Shown here: positions 30,301-38,897 of the stretch, one piece after another
How the letters are laid out: each line of letters starts with the position of its first letter
Position numbering within the stretch: position 1 is the stretch's first letter
Notes under the pieces: model-generated
Database searches by the model: none
The model's input: only the letters and a program-made list of their open reading frames with translations
What the model was told of the DNA's origin: nothing
Translations under genes and position numbers: made by a program
Source: Notospermus geniculatus
Lineage: Eukaryota > Nemertea > Pilidiophora > Heteronemertea > Lineidae
Assembly: GCA_002633025.1 (NCBI GenBank)
Contig: NMRB01000365.1
Location: 278,784 to 342,783, forward strand
Length of the DNA: 64,000 bases
Direction: 5' to 3'

Positions 30301-32106
30301 TGCATGCCCGCCATATTGTCGAACGTGGCACACTTTTCGGCCACCTGCAACATAACCGAGACCGCTAGGCGCACGTACAACGATCTGATGAACACGATCG
30401 CCGCCGAGTGGAATGAAGCCATTCACCACGGTCCGGCGGATCAGGCAGCACCAGACGCTCCCGCTAGAGATCACGCCCAATTCCCACGCGCTCACGCCAT
30501 CGCCCGACCCGCGCCCAACGTTCGCGACATGTGCGCCGATCTGTTCCGTGCGCTCAAAGAGTACTACAGACGGGTGGTGCCCGAAGCGACCGACGTCGAC
30601 CTCGTTTCATTCTTGTTGGGATTAACCAATCGCGGCTACACGATCGACACGACGGCCGACGAAATGGACGCCACAGCGTGTCCACCGTGGTGGATAATTT
30701 ACAAGATGTGCGTTGCGCTAGTCGTAAGCGATTGGCGCGTACGTTTGAATCTGTTGGTCAAAACAAACACGGACGGCGATCGTAGCGTCTACATAAGTGA
30801 CTGGCTCGACGGACTAGCCGACCCGGCCGATCCGCTCACCATGTACGACAACGAGGCTCATTTCAGAGGCGAAAAGGTCACCGCATCGGCCAACGCTTAC
30901 GACATCGTCACCAAAACACCCTCTTGGACCCGTCTCGATCGAGTCATCGCCCTGATGCTGATGCACACCAATCTGACGCCGATGGGCTTCATGGCGACCT
31001 TGATGAGCGGATTGAGCCCGTTGTTTAGCGTCGACTTTTACGCCAACATGAACGTTTACAACGAACGGTTGGTCTTCACCAAGGCCGATGCGCACGAAAT
31101 GATCGCCCAACCGGGCGCCATAGAGTCCAACTTTCAGGAGGACGGGACGCTCAAGTGCGCTTACCGGTGCGATCTGCAGACTGCTCGGCGAACGCTCGGT
31201 GCCGGCGCCGTGATTATGGAACAGGCGTACCCCAACGCTCGCGTGGGTACTTCGTACTCAAAGACCGGTGGCGTACCGCTCATCTCGAGCGAACTCGAAC
31301 GTACCCGCCAAGGATCGCTGACTACGATGATGGGCACGTTGCGCGCCGACGATCGTATGCACGAGCGCAACAGTGCCATTATCGAGCAGCAGTGTCGCAA
31401 CTCGTTGAACGTACGCACCCAGCGGCAACAGGCCGGCGGTCAGCAGAGCGAAGAGTTTGTGGCCATTGTCCGTCGACCTCAGCAGCTGTCGTGCGCGCCT
31501 CGATCGGTTATCGGCATCGATCAGCCGGCCAATCGTCCGCTGCCCAACAGCAAGAAGAGCGTGTGGGAGACGCTGTTGGACTCGCGCGACCCGACCACCA
31601 ATACGTACGCCAGCAAATTTGGCTCCCGAGAGTTTATGCGCCGCGTGCCCAACGACACGGCCATCGGACAGGACAGGTCGTTCGTCATGGCCACCTGCAA
31701 CCACCGCCCACCCAGCAGCGGTAAGGACACGGCCAGCGTCACCACTAAAGCGCTCGAACACATCTTCGATTACAACAACATCGAGAGCTGTCCGTTCTCC
31801 AAGGACGAAATGCAGCACGTTACGGCCATGCACGCCACCGCTAAACCGACCGAAAACGTCGTCAAGATTCAGTACAAGGAAGAATCGCGCAAACCCACCT
31901 ACTCGGACACGTTAACCAAGTTTGCCATGTCGGTGCCGATGACGTACACCACCGACGCTAAGATCTTGAACGAGTTGAACTGTCGTCCGATGGAACACGC
32001 GGAGGGCACTGTGCTCCACAATATTGGCGGAAAACCGTTCAAGTTTTCCATTCGATCGCCCTACAGCGCCGTTCGTGTCATCCCTTCGACTACACGTGTG
32101 GGATAG
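27328..32106 (+). CDS. Probable major capsid protein (coding frame inflated by a duplicated contig end)
   Basis: The open frame encodes 1592 residues, but it contains two 827-base near-copies (29395-30221 and 30223-31049) separated by one N in frame. Counting the copy once gives about 1316 residues, close to the ~1370 of herpesvirus major capsid proteins. The sequence is evenly globular, without signal peptide, membrane segment or low-complexity runs, and ends SVRVIPSTTRVG. Identification as capsid protein rests on size, composition, context and a protease-scaffold gene in the same window, not on a motif. The two copies differ at about 30 positions, many changing amino acids, so they represent two variants. 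AATAAA follows at 32166-32171. Another large structural protein is the alternative. Confidence 0.5.
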   Translation: MTMPPIANLGRTPIHPIAPHGVDAGTVPSRQPLGQPLEASFARVLESRFLHYICGDDVPIVPGTDQINWQAVINNPKVVHRIFELYYNTRSAFHNTEEFLPFSLSMANIGPHSRNVTNVTHITVPHAAQILTAGHRPVSATTFTYERQFLTRPLHAPFSIPAELFDILATLRGERQQLDMRAINLPSDPHAAERLRYQEEAAEFADTVEARLATMASHAAINAKVSLNEGIINQAVLAIEDTGMDAALAWASEMQAASILDAGSEPGDWVRHSRVQCQLARDYVTQAVKKAYTLVKNPREALQDFVRLGRKTVQRVAPTKKAHSESIDSLIDPISGGLAADNMYIETTDNGIIPVDGQIFISEAASEFINTNPDCGVQLGRLRTKSKVHYIPMTEFMTDNTNKHVVMTFDDHGAKERNFQRIVTQNLLSQLTERQSNENEQVKLRADAIFKLGEIGRALLIDPNNDKAMQMAGPDAPDSRVFFSTDFDQTMSYVVVDDRACLLTKVLRKQPRIQGPQDPNGRSPCLMSYQNTMFHVSLGDMDMDSERPIEYLTAVHSGPNTPPEFKRTDRTDRDSFGIKPVYANVPGADRGCYKFGHNEMLTAFSDPTLYLVEDHEQQMNAMLRNVGQMPTRLQRRMRDCLTNAENANTLLKRYYSNRSAITGETNDRGAIALQKLEDIELLPLFDVRTRARPGGGGEREFAFVLRPYMMSVPFPCMPAILSNVAHFSATCNITETARRTYNDLLNTIAAEWNEAIHHGPADQAAPDAPARDHAQFPRAHAIAQPAANVRNMCADLFRALKEYYRRVVPEATDVDLVSMLLRLTNRGYTIDTTADAMGATPCPPWWIIYKMCVALVVSDWHVRLNLLVKTNTDGDRTVYISDWLDGLADPADPFTMYENEAHFSGEKVTASANAYDIVTKTPSWTRLDRVIALMLMHTNLTPMGFMATLMSGLSPLFSVDFYANXRARPGGGGEREFAFVLRPYMMSVPFPCMPAILSNVAHFSATCNITETARRTYNDLMNTIAAEWNEAIHHGPADQAAPDAPARDHAQFPRAHAIARPAPNVRDMCADLFRALKEYYRRVVPEATDVDLVSFLLGLTNRGYTIDTTADEMDATACPPWWIIYKMCVALVVSDWRVRLNLLVKTNTDGDRSVYISDWLDGLADPADPLTMYDNEAHFRGEKVTASANAYDIVTKTPSWTRLDRVIALMLMHTNLTPMGFMATLMSGLSPLFSVDFYANMNVYNERLVFTKADAHEMIAQPGAIESNFQEDGTLKCAYRCDLQTARRTLGAGAVIMEQAYPNARVGTSYSKTGGVPLISSELERTRQGSLTTMMGTLRADDRMHERNSAIIEQQCRNSLNVRTQRQQAGGQQSEEFVAIVRRPQQLSCAPRSVIGIDQPANRPLPNSKKSVWETLLDSRDPTTNTYASKFGSREFMRRVPNDTAIGQDRSFVMATCNHRPPSSGKDTASVTTKALEHIFDYNNIESCPFSKDEMQHVTAMHATAKPTENVVKIQYKEESRKPTYSDTLTKFAMSVPMTYTTDAKILNELNCRPMEHAEGTVLHNIGGKPFKFSIRSPYSAVRVIPSTTRVG
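29395..30221 (+). repeat. Copy A of an 827-base direct repeat
   Basis: It begins CGTGCCAGGCCGGGCGG and ends exactly at the N at 30222. About 96% identical to copy B. Confidence 0.95.
30222..30222. other. Assembly join (single N)
   Basis: The N lies exactly between the two repeat copies, as expected where two contigs with overlapping but non-identical ends were abutted rather than merged. Confidence 0.85.
30223..31049 (+). repeat. Copy B of an 827-base direct repeat
   Basis: Same length as copy A; differences cluster at about 30500-30530 and 30607-30680. It continues into unique capsid-gene sequence at 31050. Confidence 0.95.
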
Positions 32107-32165
32107 ACGGATACCATTGGTTAACACATGTTGCTACAACGGCGCCAATGTGTAATACACGACTA

Positions 32166-32171
32166 AATAAA
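32166..32171 (+). terminator. Polyadenylation signal of the capsid gene
   Basis: AATAAA 60 bases after the stop codon at 32106. Confidence 0.55.
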
Positions 32172-32186
32172 ACAATATACACCAAA

Positions 32187-32450
32187 TGCCTTTCTACACT
32201 TTTTTATTACATTATGAAAAACTTGTGGTCGAGCAAGCGTTTGAATCGTGGTCGTTCCAACGGATCGATTCGAACGCATGCCTTTCTACACTTTTCTATT
32301 ACATTTTGAAGAACTCGTGGTCGAACAAGTCACTACAACGGATCGATTTTGAAAGCATCCCCTCATACACTTTTTTATTACATTGTGAAGAACTCGTGGT
32401 CGAGCAAGCGTTCGAATCGCGGTCGTTCCGACGGATCGATTCGAAAGCAT
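32187..32450. repeat. Three tandem copies of the kinase gene 3' end
   Basis: Units 32187-32279 (93 bases), 32280-32358 (79 bases, one 14-base deletion) and 32359-32450 (92 bases). The third is the real C-terminal coding end of the kinase gene plus its trailer; the other two are decayed copies lying downstream of it. Each contains the complement of the codons for DHEFF. Confidence 0.85.
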
Positions 32451-33415
32451 GTCGACAACAAGTCTTTGAACGCGCCCGGTCTAAGTCGTCCCAGGGCATG
32501 TTTCACGTGTCGAGTCTTACATCGACCTTCCTTCCAAGCGTTCGCCATGTCCAGAACTTCGTCGTCCTCGAACGGGTCACACCCCACCATCACAAAGTAG
32601 ACCGTAACCGCCCACGTCCACGTTAAGTAGGGCGAGACGGCCAGTCGACCAGTCAAATACTCGGGTCCAGAACGAGCAACTGTACCGAACCATGTTCCTT
32701 TCCAAACGTACATGTCGTCTGCGTCGGGATCGTCCTTACGATACTCTTGCGGCGTCCACTCCATGGTGAAGCCCAAGTCTATCATACGCATCGAGTCGCA
32801 CATTTCGTTCAACGTGCGATCGTCCTGAAATTCGTCGTCTTCTTCCTCTTTTCGGTCGCTAAACGGGTTGAACGAGCAGATTACGTTTTCGGGTTTGATG
32901 TCGGCGTGCGCCAGTCCCGAATTGGCGCCCTTCATCATCAGGTCGTACAATCTTTTACCAATGCGACGTATGTCCGACTCGTTCCTCGGCTCGTAGTGGC
33001 ACTTGTCGACCAAATCGAACAAATCGACCGTCGTAGGGCCTGCACAGTCCATCACGATGTACGGGCACGTCTTATCCGGATAGGCGTAAATCACATTGGG
33101 AACGAGTCCGGGTTGTTCAGAATAGCGTAGTAGCGTATCGAGTTCCTCGTCGTACATTTCCTTCGTCTTGAACACTTTGACGACAACGTGTGGCGATAGT
33201 TCGGGCAAACGGCTGTGATCACGTGCATAAAACACAGTGCTGTATACGCTCTCATGAACGTGCGCCGTGTGGTTCAACTGGATCTGTTCGGTGGCCAGTA
33301 AGTCGCGCGCCTTGGGCGACGGCAAATACTTGCGAACTTTGTTGTCAAACTCACGATCCATACTCCATTTATATGTCTTGGGACTGTTCGATGCTTTGGC
33401 GGTCTTCTTCAACAT
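32378..33415 (-). CDS. Serine/threonine protein kinase
   Basis: 345 residues from ATG 33415; the upstream extension begins only at a GTG. Kinase landmarks in this numbering: VVVKVF with the ATP-binding Lys80, HADIKPEN catalytic loop with Asp172 and Lys174 (Ala for the usual Arg), IDLG with Asp213 in place of DFG, and GPEYL as the APE equivalent. An acidic insert (KEEEDDEFQDD) sits between the catalytic loop and the DLG motif. The essential Lys and both Asp are present, so activity is expected; the HAD and DLG variants are tolerated in other kinases. It is the last of three co-directional minus-strand genes (35862 to 32378). Its C-terminal coding end has been copied twice downstream. Confidence 0.9.
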   Translation of the reverse strand: MLKKTAKASNSPKTYKWSMDREFDNKVRKYLPSPKARDLLATEQIQLNHTAHVHESVYSTVFYARDHSRLPELSPHVVVKVFKTKEMYDEELDTLLRYSEQPGLVPNVIYAYPDKTCPYIVMDCAGPTTVDLFDLVDKCHYEPRNESDIRRIGKRLYDLMMKGANSGLAHADIKPENVICSFNPFSDRKEEEDDEFQDDRTLNEMCDSMRMIDLGFTMEWTPQEYRKDDPDADDMYVWKGTWFGTVARSGPEYLTGRLAVSPYLTWTWAVTVYFVMVGCDPFEDDEVLDMANAWKEGRCKTRHVKHALGRLRPGAFKDLLSTCFRIDPSERPRFERLLDHEFFTM

Positions 33416-33473
33416 CTCGACTGTCTGGTCTTTTGCGCGCCACAGAGATAAGAAAGACACACGTGCGACTCAC

Positions 33474-34484
33474 TCAGAATGAAAAGGACAAATAGTTTAC
33501 GAGCAACTTCGGTAAGATTGAGGTCGGCGATAACATCAGGTCGTCCGTGTCGCCAGTAAAATCAGACGGATCGCATTCTGGTAACTCGTTTCCGTACGCC
33601 GTAAAGTATGTCGCCGCATCAGTATCCGGGTTGTATTCATATCCGCCCAACGTGCGGCAAACGTAATGTCCGGTCGTCTCACCACACCGTTGGTACTCGT
33701 CGCTGTTCTTGGCGTACTCCGAGATGCTCGATCGGCACGCGGCCATGAGCGAACCGGGTTGACGAATGTTAGTCACCGATGCGAGAAATGTCAGGCGTTG
33801 AAATACGGGCGCCGAGTTACTGGCGTGGATCAAGAACGTTTCTCGCCAACTCCCCAGTAGCGCACAAGTCGTCTTCACCGTAATCAATTTGGTGGCCAGT
33901 AACTCGCCTCGACACCGTTTGGCGTACTGAACGTGCACCTGCTGTTTGGCATCGGTCAAATCGCCCGCCAAGCATCGAGTCAATTCGTGCAGCGTGGTAA
34001 CGAGTCGTTCACGAGACGGGTCGGGCACGGTCCACGAATCAAAACATCGTACGCTATTGCGTTTAGCGTACACGCGCGTCCATTGTTCTAGTCGGGAACG
34101 TAACGACCACTCGTTCGATTGTATTCTCCGCACCACACTGTCGGTAGCTTCGTTTACCGTGCCAATAGCCTTCAACATACTGTCCAGTACTGCCAATCTG
34201 AGCACGCCGCACATCAGTTCGCCACGGTCGTCGTACAGCAGCAAGCCGCCCTCTGACCGTTTACAGTCCTTGCACAGATGTCGAACGAGTCGTTTACGTG
34301 GCCACGTGTGTGCGTTGCCCAGTCGCTGCATAGTGCCACATTCTCGTTGTTCGTAACCCAACCATCTTTCTAGGGCCGTATCGACATTGGCCCAAGTGAC
34401 TCCGTGCACGGAACGCTGGCCAAGTAGTTGCCGTTCTTTCCAGGCGTATTTTCCGCGACATTTTTTACCGTTTGAGCCGATCAT
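33474..34484 (-). CDS. Unknown 336-residue protein
   Basis: Starts at ATG 34484; an upstream extension needs a GTG. The N-terminus is strongly basic (KKCRGKYAWKERQ), followed by HLCKDCKRSEGG and scattered Cys that could bind zinc, and a Trp/Arg-rich middle. The C-terminal ~40 residues are acidic and then hydrophobic. No recognised motif. It sits 58 bases upstream of the kinase start and 67 bases downstream of the 436-residue gene, so the three may be co-transcribed. Confidence 0.75.
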   Translation of the reverse strand: MIGSNGKKCRGKYAWKERQLLGQRSVHGVTWANVDTALERWLGYEQRECGTMQRLGNAHTWPRKRLVRHLCKDCKRSEGGLLLYDDRGELMCGVLRLAVLDSMLKAIGTVNEATDSVVRRIQSNEWSLRSRLEQWTRVYAKRNSVRCFDSWTVPDPSRERLVTTLHELTRCLAGDLTDAKQQVHVQYAKRCRGELLATKLITVKTTCALLGSWRETFLIHASNSAPVFQRLTFLASVTNIRQPGSLMAACRSSISEYAKNSDEYQRCGETTGHYVCRTLGGYEYNPDTDAATYFTAYGNELPECDPSDFTGDTDDLMLSPTSILPKLLVNYLSFSF

Positions 34485-34551
34485 ACTTTCCAGAGTCACC
34501 GAATATTGCAGCTTGCAAACGGTCACTCACTCTCCTTCAATCCGACTTGAA

Positions 34552-35862
34552 TTACCATTTGTGCGCTTGTACGCCCAACATAAAGTCGCGCATGTGCATT
34601 TCGAACGATGTCTTACTACGTTCTTCACCCACATCATCTTCGTTATCCAACAACAACAAACGTCTGCACTTTTGATCCTGTTCAACAGTAACTTCTGGCC
34701 GATCCGCCTCCTCCTCCTCCTCCTCTTCAGCAGTGGGCACGGAGCCGTGAGAAAAATACTTGGCGTTGCGCCACCTGTGGTTCGACAACATCGTAAGCCG
34801 TCGCATTATGGTCCGTTGCGCGGCGACCGTGTTCAACTGGCGTTCCTCTTGCCTCGACCCGAATAGAACGGTAGTTGTGCCGTCGTCGTGTATCAGCCTG
34901 TCCTGTACGCCTTCGGCACTCTTTATCATGTGGTGATTCAGACGGCGATCACAGTAAACGTGTTTGTCGGTACTAATCAGTTCCAGCGCAGTTATGTACG
35001 CCTCCCAATTGACTCGTTTCTCGACCCGTTTATCGTTGCAGTCAGACAATATAAGGTCGAGCCCATTTTCGTCTGAACAGCGTACGACTAGTGGACCGTT
35101 CTTGACATTCTTAATGTCGTACGAGTCGGGTATGTAATCAAACTTGCTGTGCGTATAGGGTTCGCGCCGACACAGAGCCGACAAGAATGAATCCTTGTGC
35201 GTCATTTCGTCGGTCGAATGGCGCGCAAATAAGGCGTGTTGGTAGGCGTTCCTCAACCTGTGCAACAGCCTAGCGGGGTGACCTTTGGGCGAATCCATGT
35301 AGACGCGTACGACGGGCGACTGGCCCGTCAACATGCCCGTGTAGAATAGCGCTCGTTTCATCGGAGCCACGGTACACTTTTTGACGCCGCCGGCTTCGAT
35401 ACGGGCGCATATGGAATTGAACGTGAGCACGTCTCGTTGGGCCATTTCGTACATCCACCACGAGGTAAACGGATCGTCCTCGTCAAATTTCAACAGGGCG
35501 CGTAAGCACTCGTTCTCCACCTTGTCGTCGCTGCCAAACTCTAACGCCAGACAAGTGGCCGATCCGTGCACGATGGCCGCGTACTCGACGCAAACTTGAA
35601 CGCACCTGGATCGCGCATCTTTGGCGGTTAGGTCGTCGGGTATGGCGGCGTACATACGGCCTGCGCAACCCCTCAGTCGCTGAAAGTTGGACTCGGTGAC
35701 GTGCCGAGTGAATAGCTCCAGAGTAAACTGAGTGGGCGAAGCGCATCTCCAGTTGGCGTACGGCCGATACTCTTGGTCGTAGTCTACGTCGAGCGTAGAG
35801 CACAGGATGCGTTTGGTGGTCACCTCGCAAAAGCGAATCACGGCGCTCCGTTCGTACTGCAT
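34552..35862 (-). CDS. Unknown 436-residue protein with acidic C-terminal region
   Basis: ATG at 35862. The first ~350 residues look globular with many Cys and Arg; then follow AEEEEEEEAD and a run of charged residues with a RRLLLLDNEDD segment. No signal peptide or membrane helix. No family is recognised. The acidic tract and lack of targeting signals suggest a nuclear or cytoplasmic role. Confidence 0.8.
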   Translation of the reverse strand: MQYERSAVIRFCEVTTKRILCSTLDVDYDQEYRPYANWRCASPTQFTLELFTRHVTESNFQRLRGCAGRMYAAIPDDLTAKDARSRCVQVCVEYAAIVHGSATCLALEFGSDDKVENECLRALLKFDEDDPFTSWWMYEMAQRDVLTFNSICARIEAGGVKKCTVAPMKRALFYTGMLTGQSPVVRVYMDSPKGHPARLLHRLRNAYQHALFARHSTDEMTHKDSFLSALCRREPYTHSKFDYIPDSYDIKNVKNGPLVVRCSDENGLDLILSDCNDKRVEKRVNWEAYITALELISTDKHVYCDRRLNHHMIKSAEGVQDRLIHDDGTTTVLFGSRQEERQLNTVAAQRTIMRRLTMLSNHRWRNAKYFSHGSVPTAEEEEEEEADRPEVTVEQDQKCRRLLLLDNEDDVGEERSKTSFEMHMRDFMLGVQAHKW

Positions 35863-35906
35863 GTTTCAGAAGAAATAGAGACCAACTGGATTGGTAATTA
35901 GGTTTT

Positions 35907-35912
35907 TTTATT
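35907..35912 (-). terminator. Polyadenylation signal of the thymidylate synthase gene
   Basis: TTTATT (AATAAA on the minus strand) 52 bases beyond the stop at 35964. Confidence 0.5.
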
Positions 35913-35963
35913 TATGTATAAATCTGTATCTTTGCGTACGAACCAAGTCGTTCGTAGTATTCT

Positions 35964-36839
35964 TCACACAGCCATCGACATCTTTATCGCTTTTTGGGGT
36001 CGGTAGCCTACGAGTTGGAAATCGGTTGATGTAAAATCGTCAATGTTCGTAACACGACGTACAATCTTTAGTGTGGGAAAGGCATCTGGTAGGCGAACGA
36101 GTTGCTCCTTTAGCGGGTCCACGTGGTTTTCGTAGACGTGTGCATCTCCCAACGTGTGTACCAACTCGCCCGGTTTTAAGTCGGTCACGTGGGCAATCAT
36201 TCGCGTAAGCAACGCGTAACTGGCCACGTTGAACGGTACGCCCAGCCCCATATCTGCCGATCGTTGGTACAGCTGGCAACTTAGGCGCTTACGATCGTCT
36301 ACATAGAATTGAGCCAGCGTATGGCACGGCGGTAGAGCCATCTGGTCGAGATCGACGGGATTCCAAGCGCTAATCACGTGGCGACGGCTATGCGGGTCGC
36401 TCTTCAGGTTAGCGATCAACGTGGCAATCTGGTCGACGCCTTGTCCCGTGTAGTCCGTGTCGGCGTCGACGTACGTGGCTCCATAGTGTCGCCACTGAAA
36501 GCCGTACACGGGACCCAAGTCGCCCTCGCGTCTATGATGTAGGCCGCGTGAGTCCAAAAACGAACGAGTGGCGTTCGCGTCCCAAATGTAAACGTTCTCG
36601 GCAGCCAATTGCTTGGCATCGGTACAACCTCGCAACATCCACAGTAGCTCTGCCACGATGCCGCGAAAAAAGACTCGCTTGGTGGTAAATAGAGGGTACG
36701 AGCCGTTCCCGAGCGAGTAGCGAAACTGTAGGCCGAATAGGGATCGAGTGCCCACACCGGTACGGTCGTCTTTAACAACGCCGTGTTTTATAATTCGCTC
36801 TATCGCCTCCAAGTATGTCTGTTCTTCCCAGTTGGCCAT
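35964..36839 (-). CDS. TS: Thymidylate synthase
   Basis: 291 residues from ATG 36839 (MANWEEQTYL); in-frame ATGs at 36866 and 36923 add residues that lack homology-like character. The family landmarks are in place: the folate/dUMP-binding Arg loop DDRTGVGTRS, LLWMLRG, LGPVYGFQWRH, RRHVISAWNP, catalytic Cys172 in PPCHT, QRSADMGLGVPFN, and HTLGDAHVYENH. It converts dUMP to dTMP using methylene-tetrahydrofolate, which is regenerated by the DHFR encoded 3 kb away. The close match in length and motifs to cellular enzymes suggests host capture. Confidence 0.97.
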   Translation of the reverse strand: MANWEEQTYLEAIERIIKHGVVKDDRTGVGTRSLFGLQFRYSLGNGSYPLFTTKRVFFRGIVAELLWMLRGCTDAKQLAAENVYIWDANATRSFLDSRGLHHRREGDLGPVYGFQWRHYGATYVDADTDYTGQGVDQIATLIANLKSDPHSRRHVISAWNPVDLDQMALPPCHTLAQFYVDDRKRLSCQLYQRSADMGLGVPFNVASYALLTRMIAHVTDLKPGELVHTLGDAHVYENHVDPLKEQLVRLPDAFPTLKIVRRVTNIDDFTSTDFQLVGYRPQKAIKMSMAV

Positions 36840-36919
36840 CGTGTACGTCACTTTTAAATCAACCATAAGTGGAGATGTACAGAACGCAACACACTGAGTG
36901 TATCCACAATGAATACCAA

Positions 36920-38824
36920 TCACCGGGTGCGCGCAAGAAGATCGGATACGGAACCAAAAGTCACAGCAGCGCCACTATTATTGATTGGCCGCACATTATT
37001 GATCGGCTGCACATCCACTCGTCGCCTCTTGGCAACGGGTAATTCAATATCTGAAAAGTCATACTGCTCTTCGCGTATCGTTCGTTTTCCGCGGCAACTG
37101 TCCATTAGGATGCTACGTAAGCCTTCTAGCGTCGCGGTGGGCATGTTTCTATCTCGTAGCCGATCGATAAAGTCTTGTACGTCCACCACTCGCACATCAC
37201 GATCCTCGTAAATAACGTCCATATCGGGCAATGGGCGAATGTCCCCGTTTTCGTCAGGTTTACCAATGTCAATTGTCGAGTTGTCTGCATCGTCCTCTTC
37301 GGGTAATATGAGACGGCCAGGTGTATCGCTGGCACCCCGTTCGCGGCGTGGACGTACTGGCATACTCGCGGCAGCAATGTCGGGTATGTTGACTTGTTGT
37401 TCTAATGGTGGGTCGTTCTTGGCAGGTCTTGCCTTACTCAGGTCGCTATTGTAACGTATCGTCAGAATGTGAACGATCAGATCGACGTAGCGCGCCGGTA
37501 CATCGGGACCGAGCTCTTCGCGTAATGTGTCCACCATGCATGACAACGAGTCGGGCAGTACATGTTCCATCGCCAACCACATGTGTACGTATTGGTCGAC
37601 CAAACGTGTCACGCGGGGAAGACAATACTTTGGCATCATTTCATGTATGCATACTTTCGAATAGAAAAGGTCCCGAAACTCGGTCAACACGTGCTCCTTG
37701 GTCCAAGCTCGAGGTCCTATAGCGTGGCGCTTATCCGCCTCCGCGTCGCCATCGAGTCGTATCATGAAGAAGCGCTTGTCGATCTGATCGGCCACCTCTT
37801 CCGAGAGTACTCGGCGCTGTAGCTTTTGGTCGTACTCGCCGTACAGGTCGTACAACGAGCGATTGGAAAAGATGACCACTTGCGTGTCCGATCGCTTCAG
37901 TTGGAACGATTCACCAAACGTTTTCTTATTCGCCGTGAAATCGGTCGAGTCGCCAGAGGTGAGCAGCTTCAGGTCTTCGAAGGGCAACATACGTTTCGGA
38001 CCGTACTCGTCAAACAGGAGGAATTGGGCGTTAGGGTTGACGTTCATCCAATTGGCCACCGCTGTCACCTTGTCCATGTTGTACAGACGCATCAGTTCGC
38101 GTATGACGTACGACTTGCCAAAGTTGGCCATCTTCGAGTAGACGTAGTAGTGTTTGCGCTTAACGTTCACATCGCTGATCGCTGTGAACTCTACGTCAAT
38201 AGCCGGGTACAGACCGCTAGGCGTGCCGTCGTTTGCCCAGTGTTGAAACGTGACCGTGTGCGAACCTTCCAGATCGTCGCGTTGGTTATCGCGTACCGCC
38301 AAGTCGCGTTGTATAGCGGCGTGTTCTTCTTTGCTGCGGGTGTAATTGCGCCACGAGGATATGCCCGTCTCTAGCAAATCCAACGGGTCCGTGATTGCCT
38401 TTTTAACGGCATTGTATTCGCCCCTGTTATAATCTTTACGTAACGCCTCCCTGCACAACTTATTCAAAGCCATACGTGCCATCTTCTTCCCGACCGTCTT
38501 GTACAGACGCTCTGGTGGTATACAGCCCTGTTGGTGATCGTACAACGACATGGCCCACGCTTTAGGTAGGGGCGTTCGAGAAACGGATACGACATCGCAA
38601 TCCAGCTTTTCTTCCAGCATATTTTCCCAGTTACGTATCCGTAGTTTCTTTTCACTACTAACACAAAATTCACCTGTTTCTGTAATGGCCCAGTCAACTC
38701 GACCCCAATTGGAATTTTTAGCTACGATATCAGTAAACCGAGTCGCAATATCCAATTTCTTCGCAGAATCATTCCATGGTGTAACCCGAAAACACCAATT
38801 TTTCGTATGGAGTCTGGACTCCAT
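36920..38824 (-). CDS. Rep-like superfamily 3 helicase/NTPase
   Basis: 634 residues. The central domain carries a Walker A-like SKMANFGKS (about 230-238), Walker B FLLFDEYG (about 268-275), a B'-like segment DSTDFTANKKTFGESF and sensor VVIFSN (about 316-321), the order seen in superfamily 3 helicases of parvovirus and CRESS-DNA Rep proteins. The N-terminal ~90 residues begin with KNWCFRVTPWND, reminiscent of Rep motif I, but I see no HUH pair and do not claim endonuclease activity. The C-terminal 150 residues are disordered and end with basic KRRR. Probably an origin-unwinding or regulatory protein captured from a small DNA virus, as with U94 of HHV-6. A helicase-deleted copy lies at 40072-40670. 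Confidence 0.75.
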   Translation of the reverse strand: MESRLHTKNWCFRVTPWNDSAKKLDIATRFTDIVAKNSNWGRVDWAITETGEFCVSSEKKLRIRNWENMLEEKLDCDVVSVSRTPLPKAWAMSLYDHQQGCIPPERLYKTVGKKMARMALNKLCREALRKDYNRGEYNAVKKAITDPLDLLETGISSWRNYTRSKEEHAAIQRDLAVRDNQRDDLEGSHTVTFQHWANDGTPSGLYPAIDVEFTAISDVNVKRKHYYVYSKMANFGKSYVIRELMRLYNMDKVTAVANWMNVNPNAQFLLFDEYGPKRMLPFEDLKLLTSGDSTDFTANKKTFGESFQLKRSDTQVVIFSNRSLYDLYGEYDQKLQRRVLSEEVADQIDKRFFMIRLDGDAEADKRHAIGPRAWTKEHVLTEFRDLFYSKVCIHEMMPKYCLPRVTRLVDQYVHMWLAMEHVLPDSLSCMVDTLREELGPDVPARYVDLIVHILTIRYNSDLSKARPAKNDPPLEQQVNIPDIAAASMPVRPRRERGASDTPGRLILPEEDDADNSTIDIGKPDENGDIRPLPDMDVIYEDRDVRVVDVQDFIDRLRDRNMPTATLEGLRSILMDSCRGKRTIREEQYDFSDIELPVAKRRRVDVQPINNVRPINNSGAAVTFGSVSDLLARTR

Positions 38825-38897
38825 CGTAGCGTCTTGCGTCTACCCTCATGTGTACATTTACGCTTTCGGTAATGCCACATTTTACTTGTTTGCCACC

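Noticed and set aside
34387-34866. 159-codon plus frame with hydrophobic Leu runs
   Set aside because: Antisense of the Glu-rich tract of the 436-residue gene; the Leu run is the complement of Glu codons.
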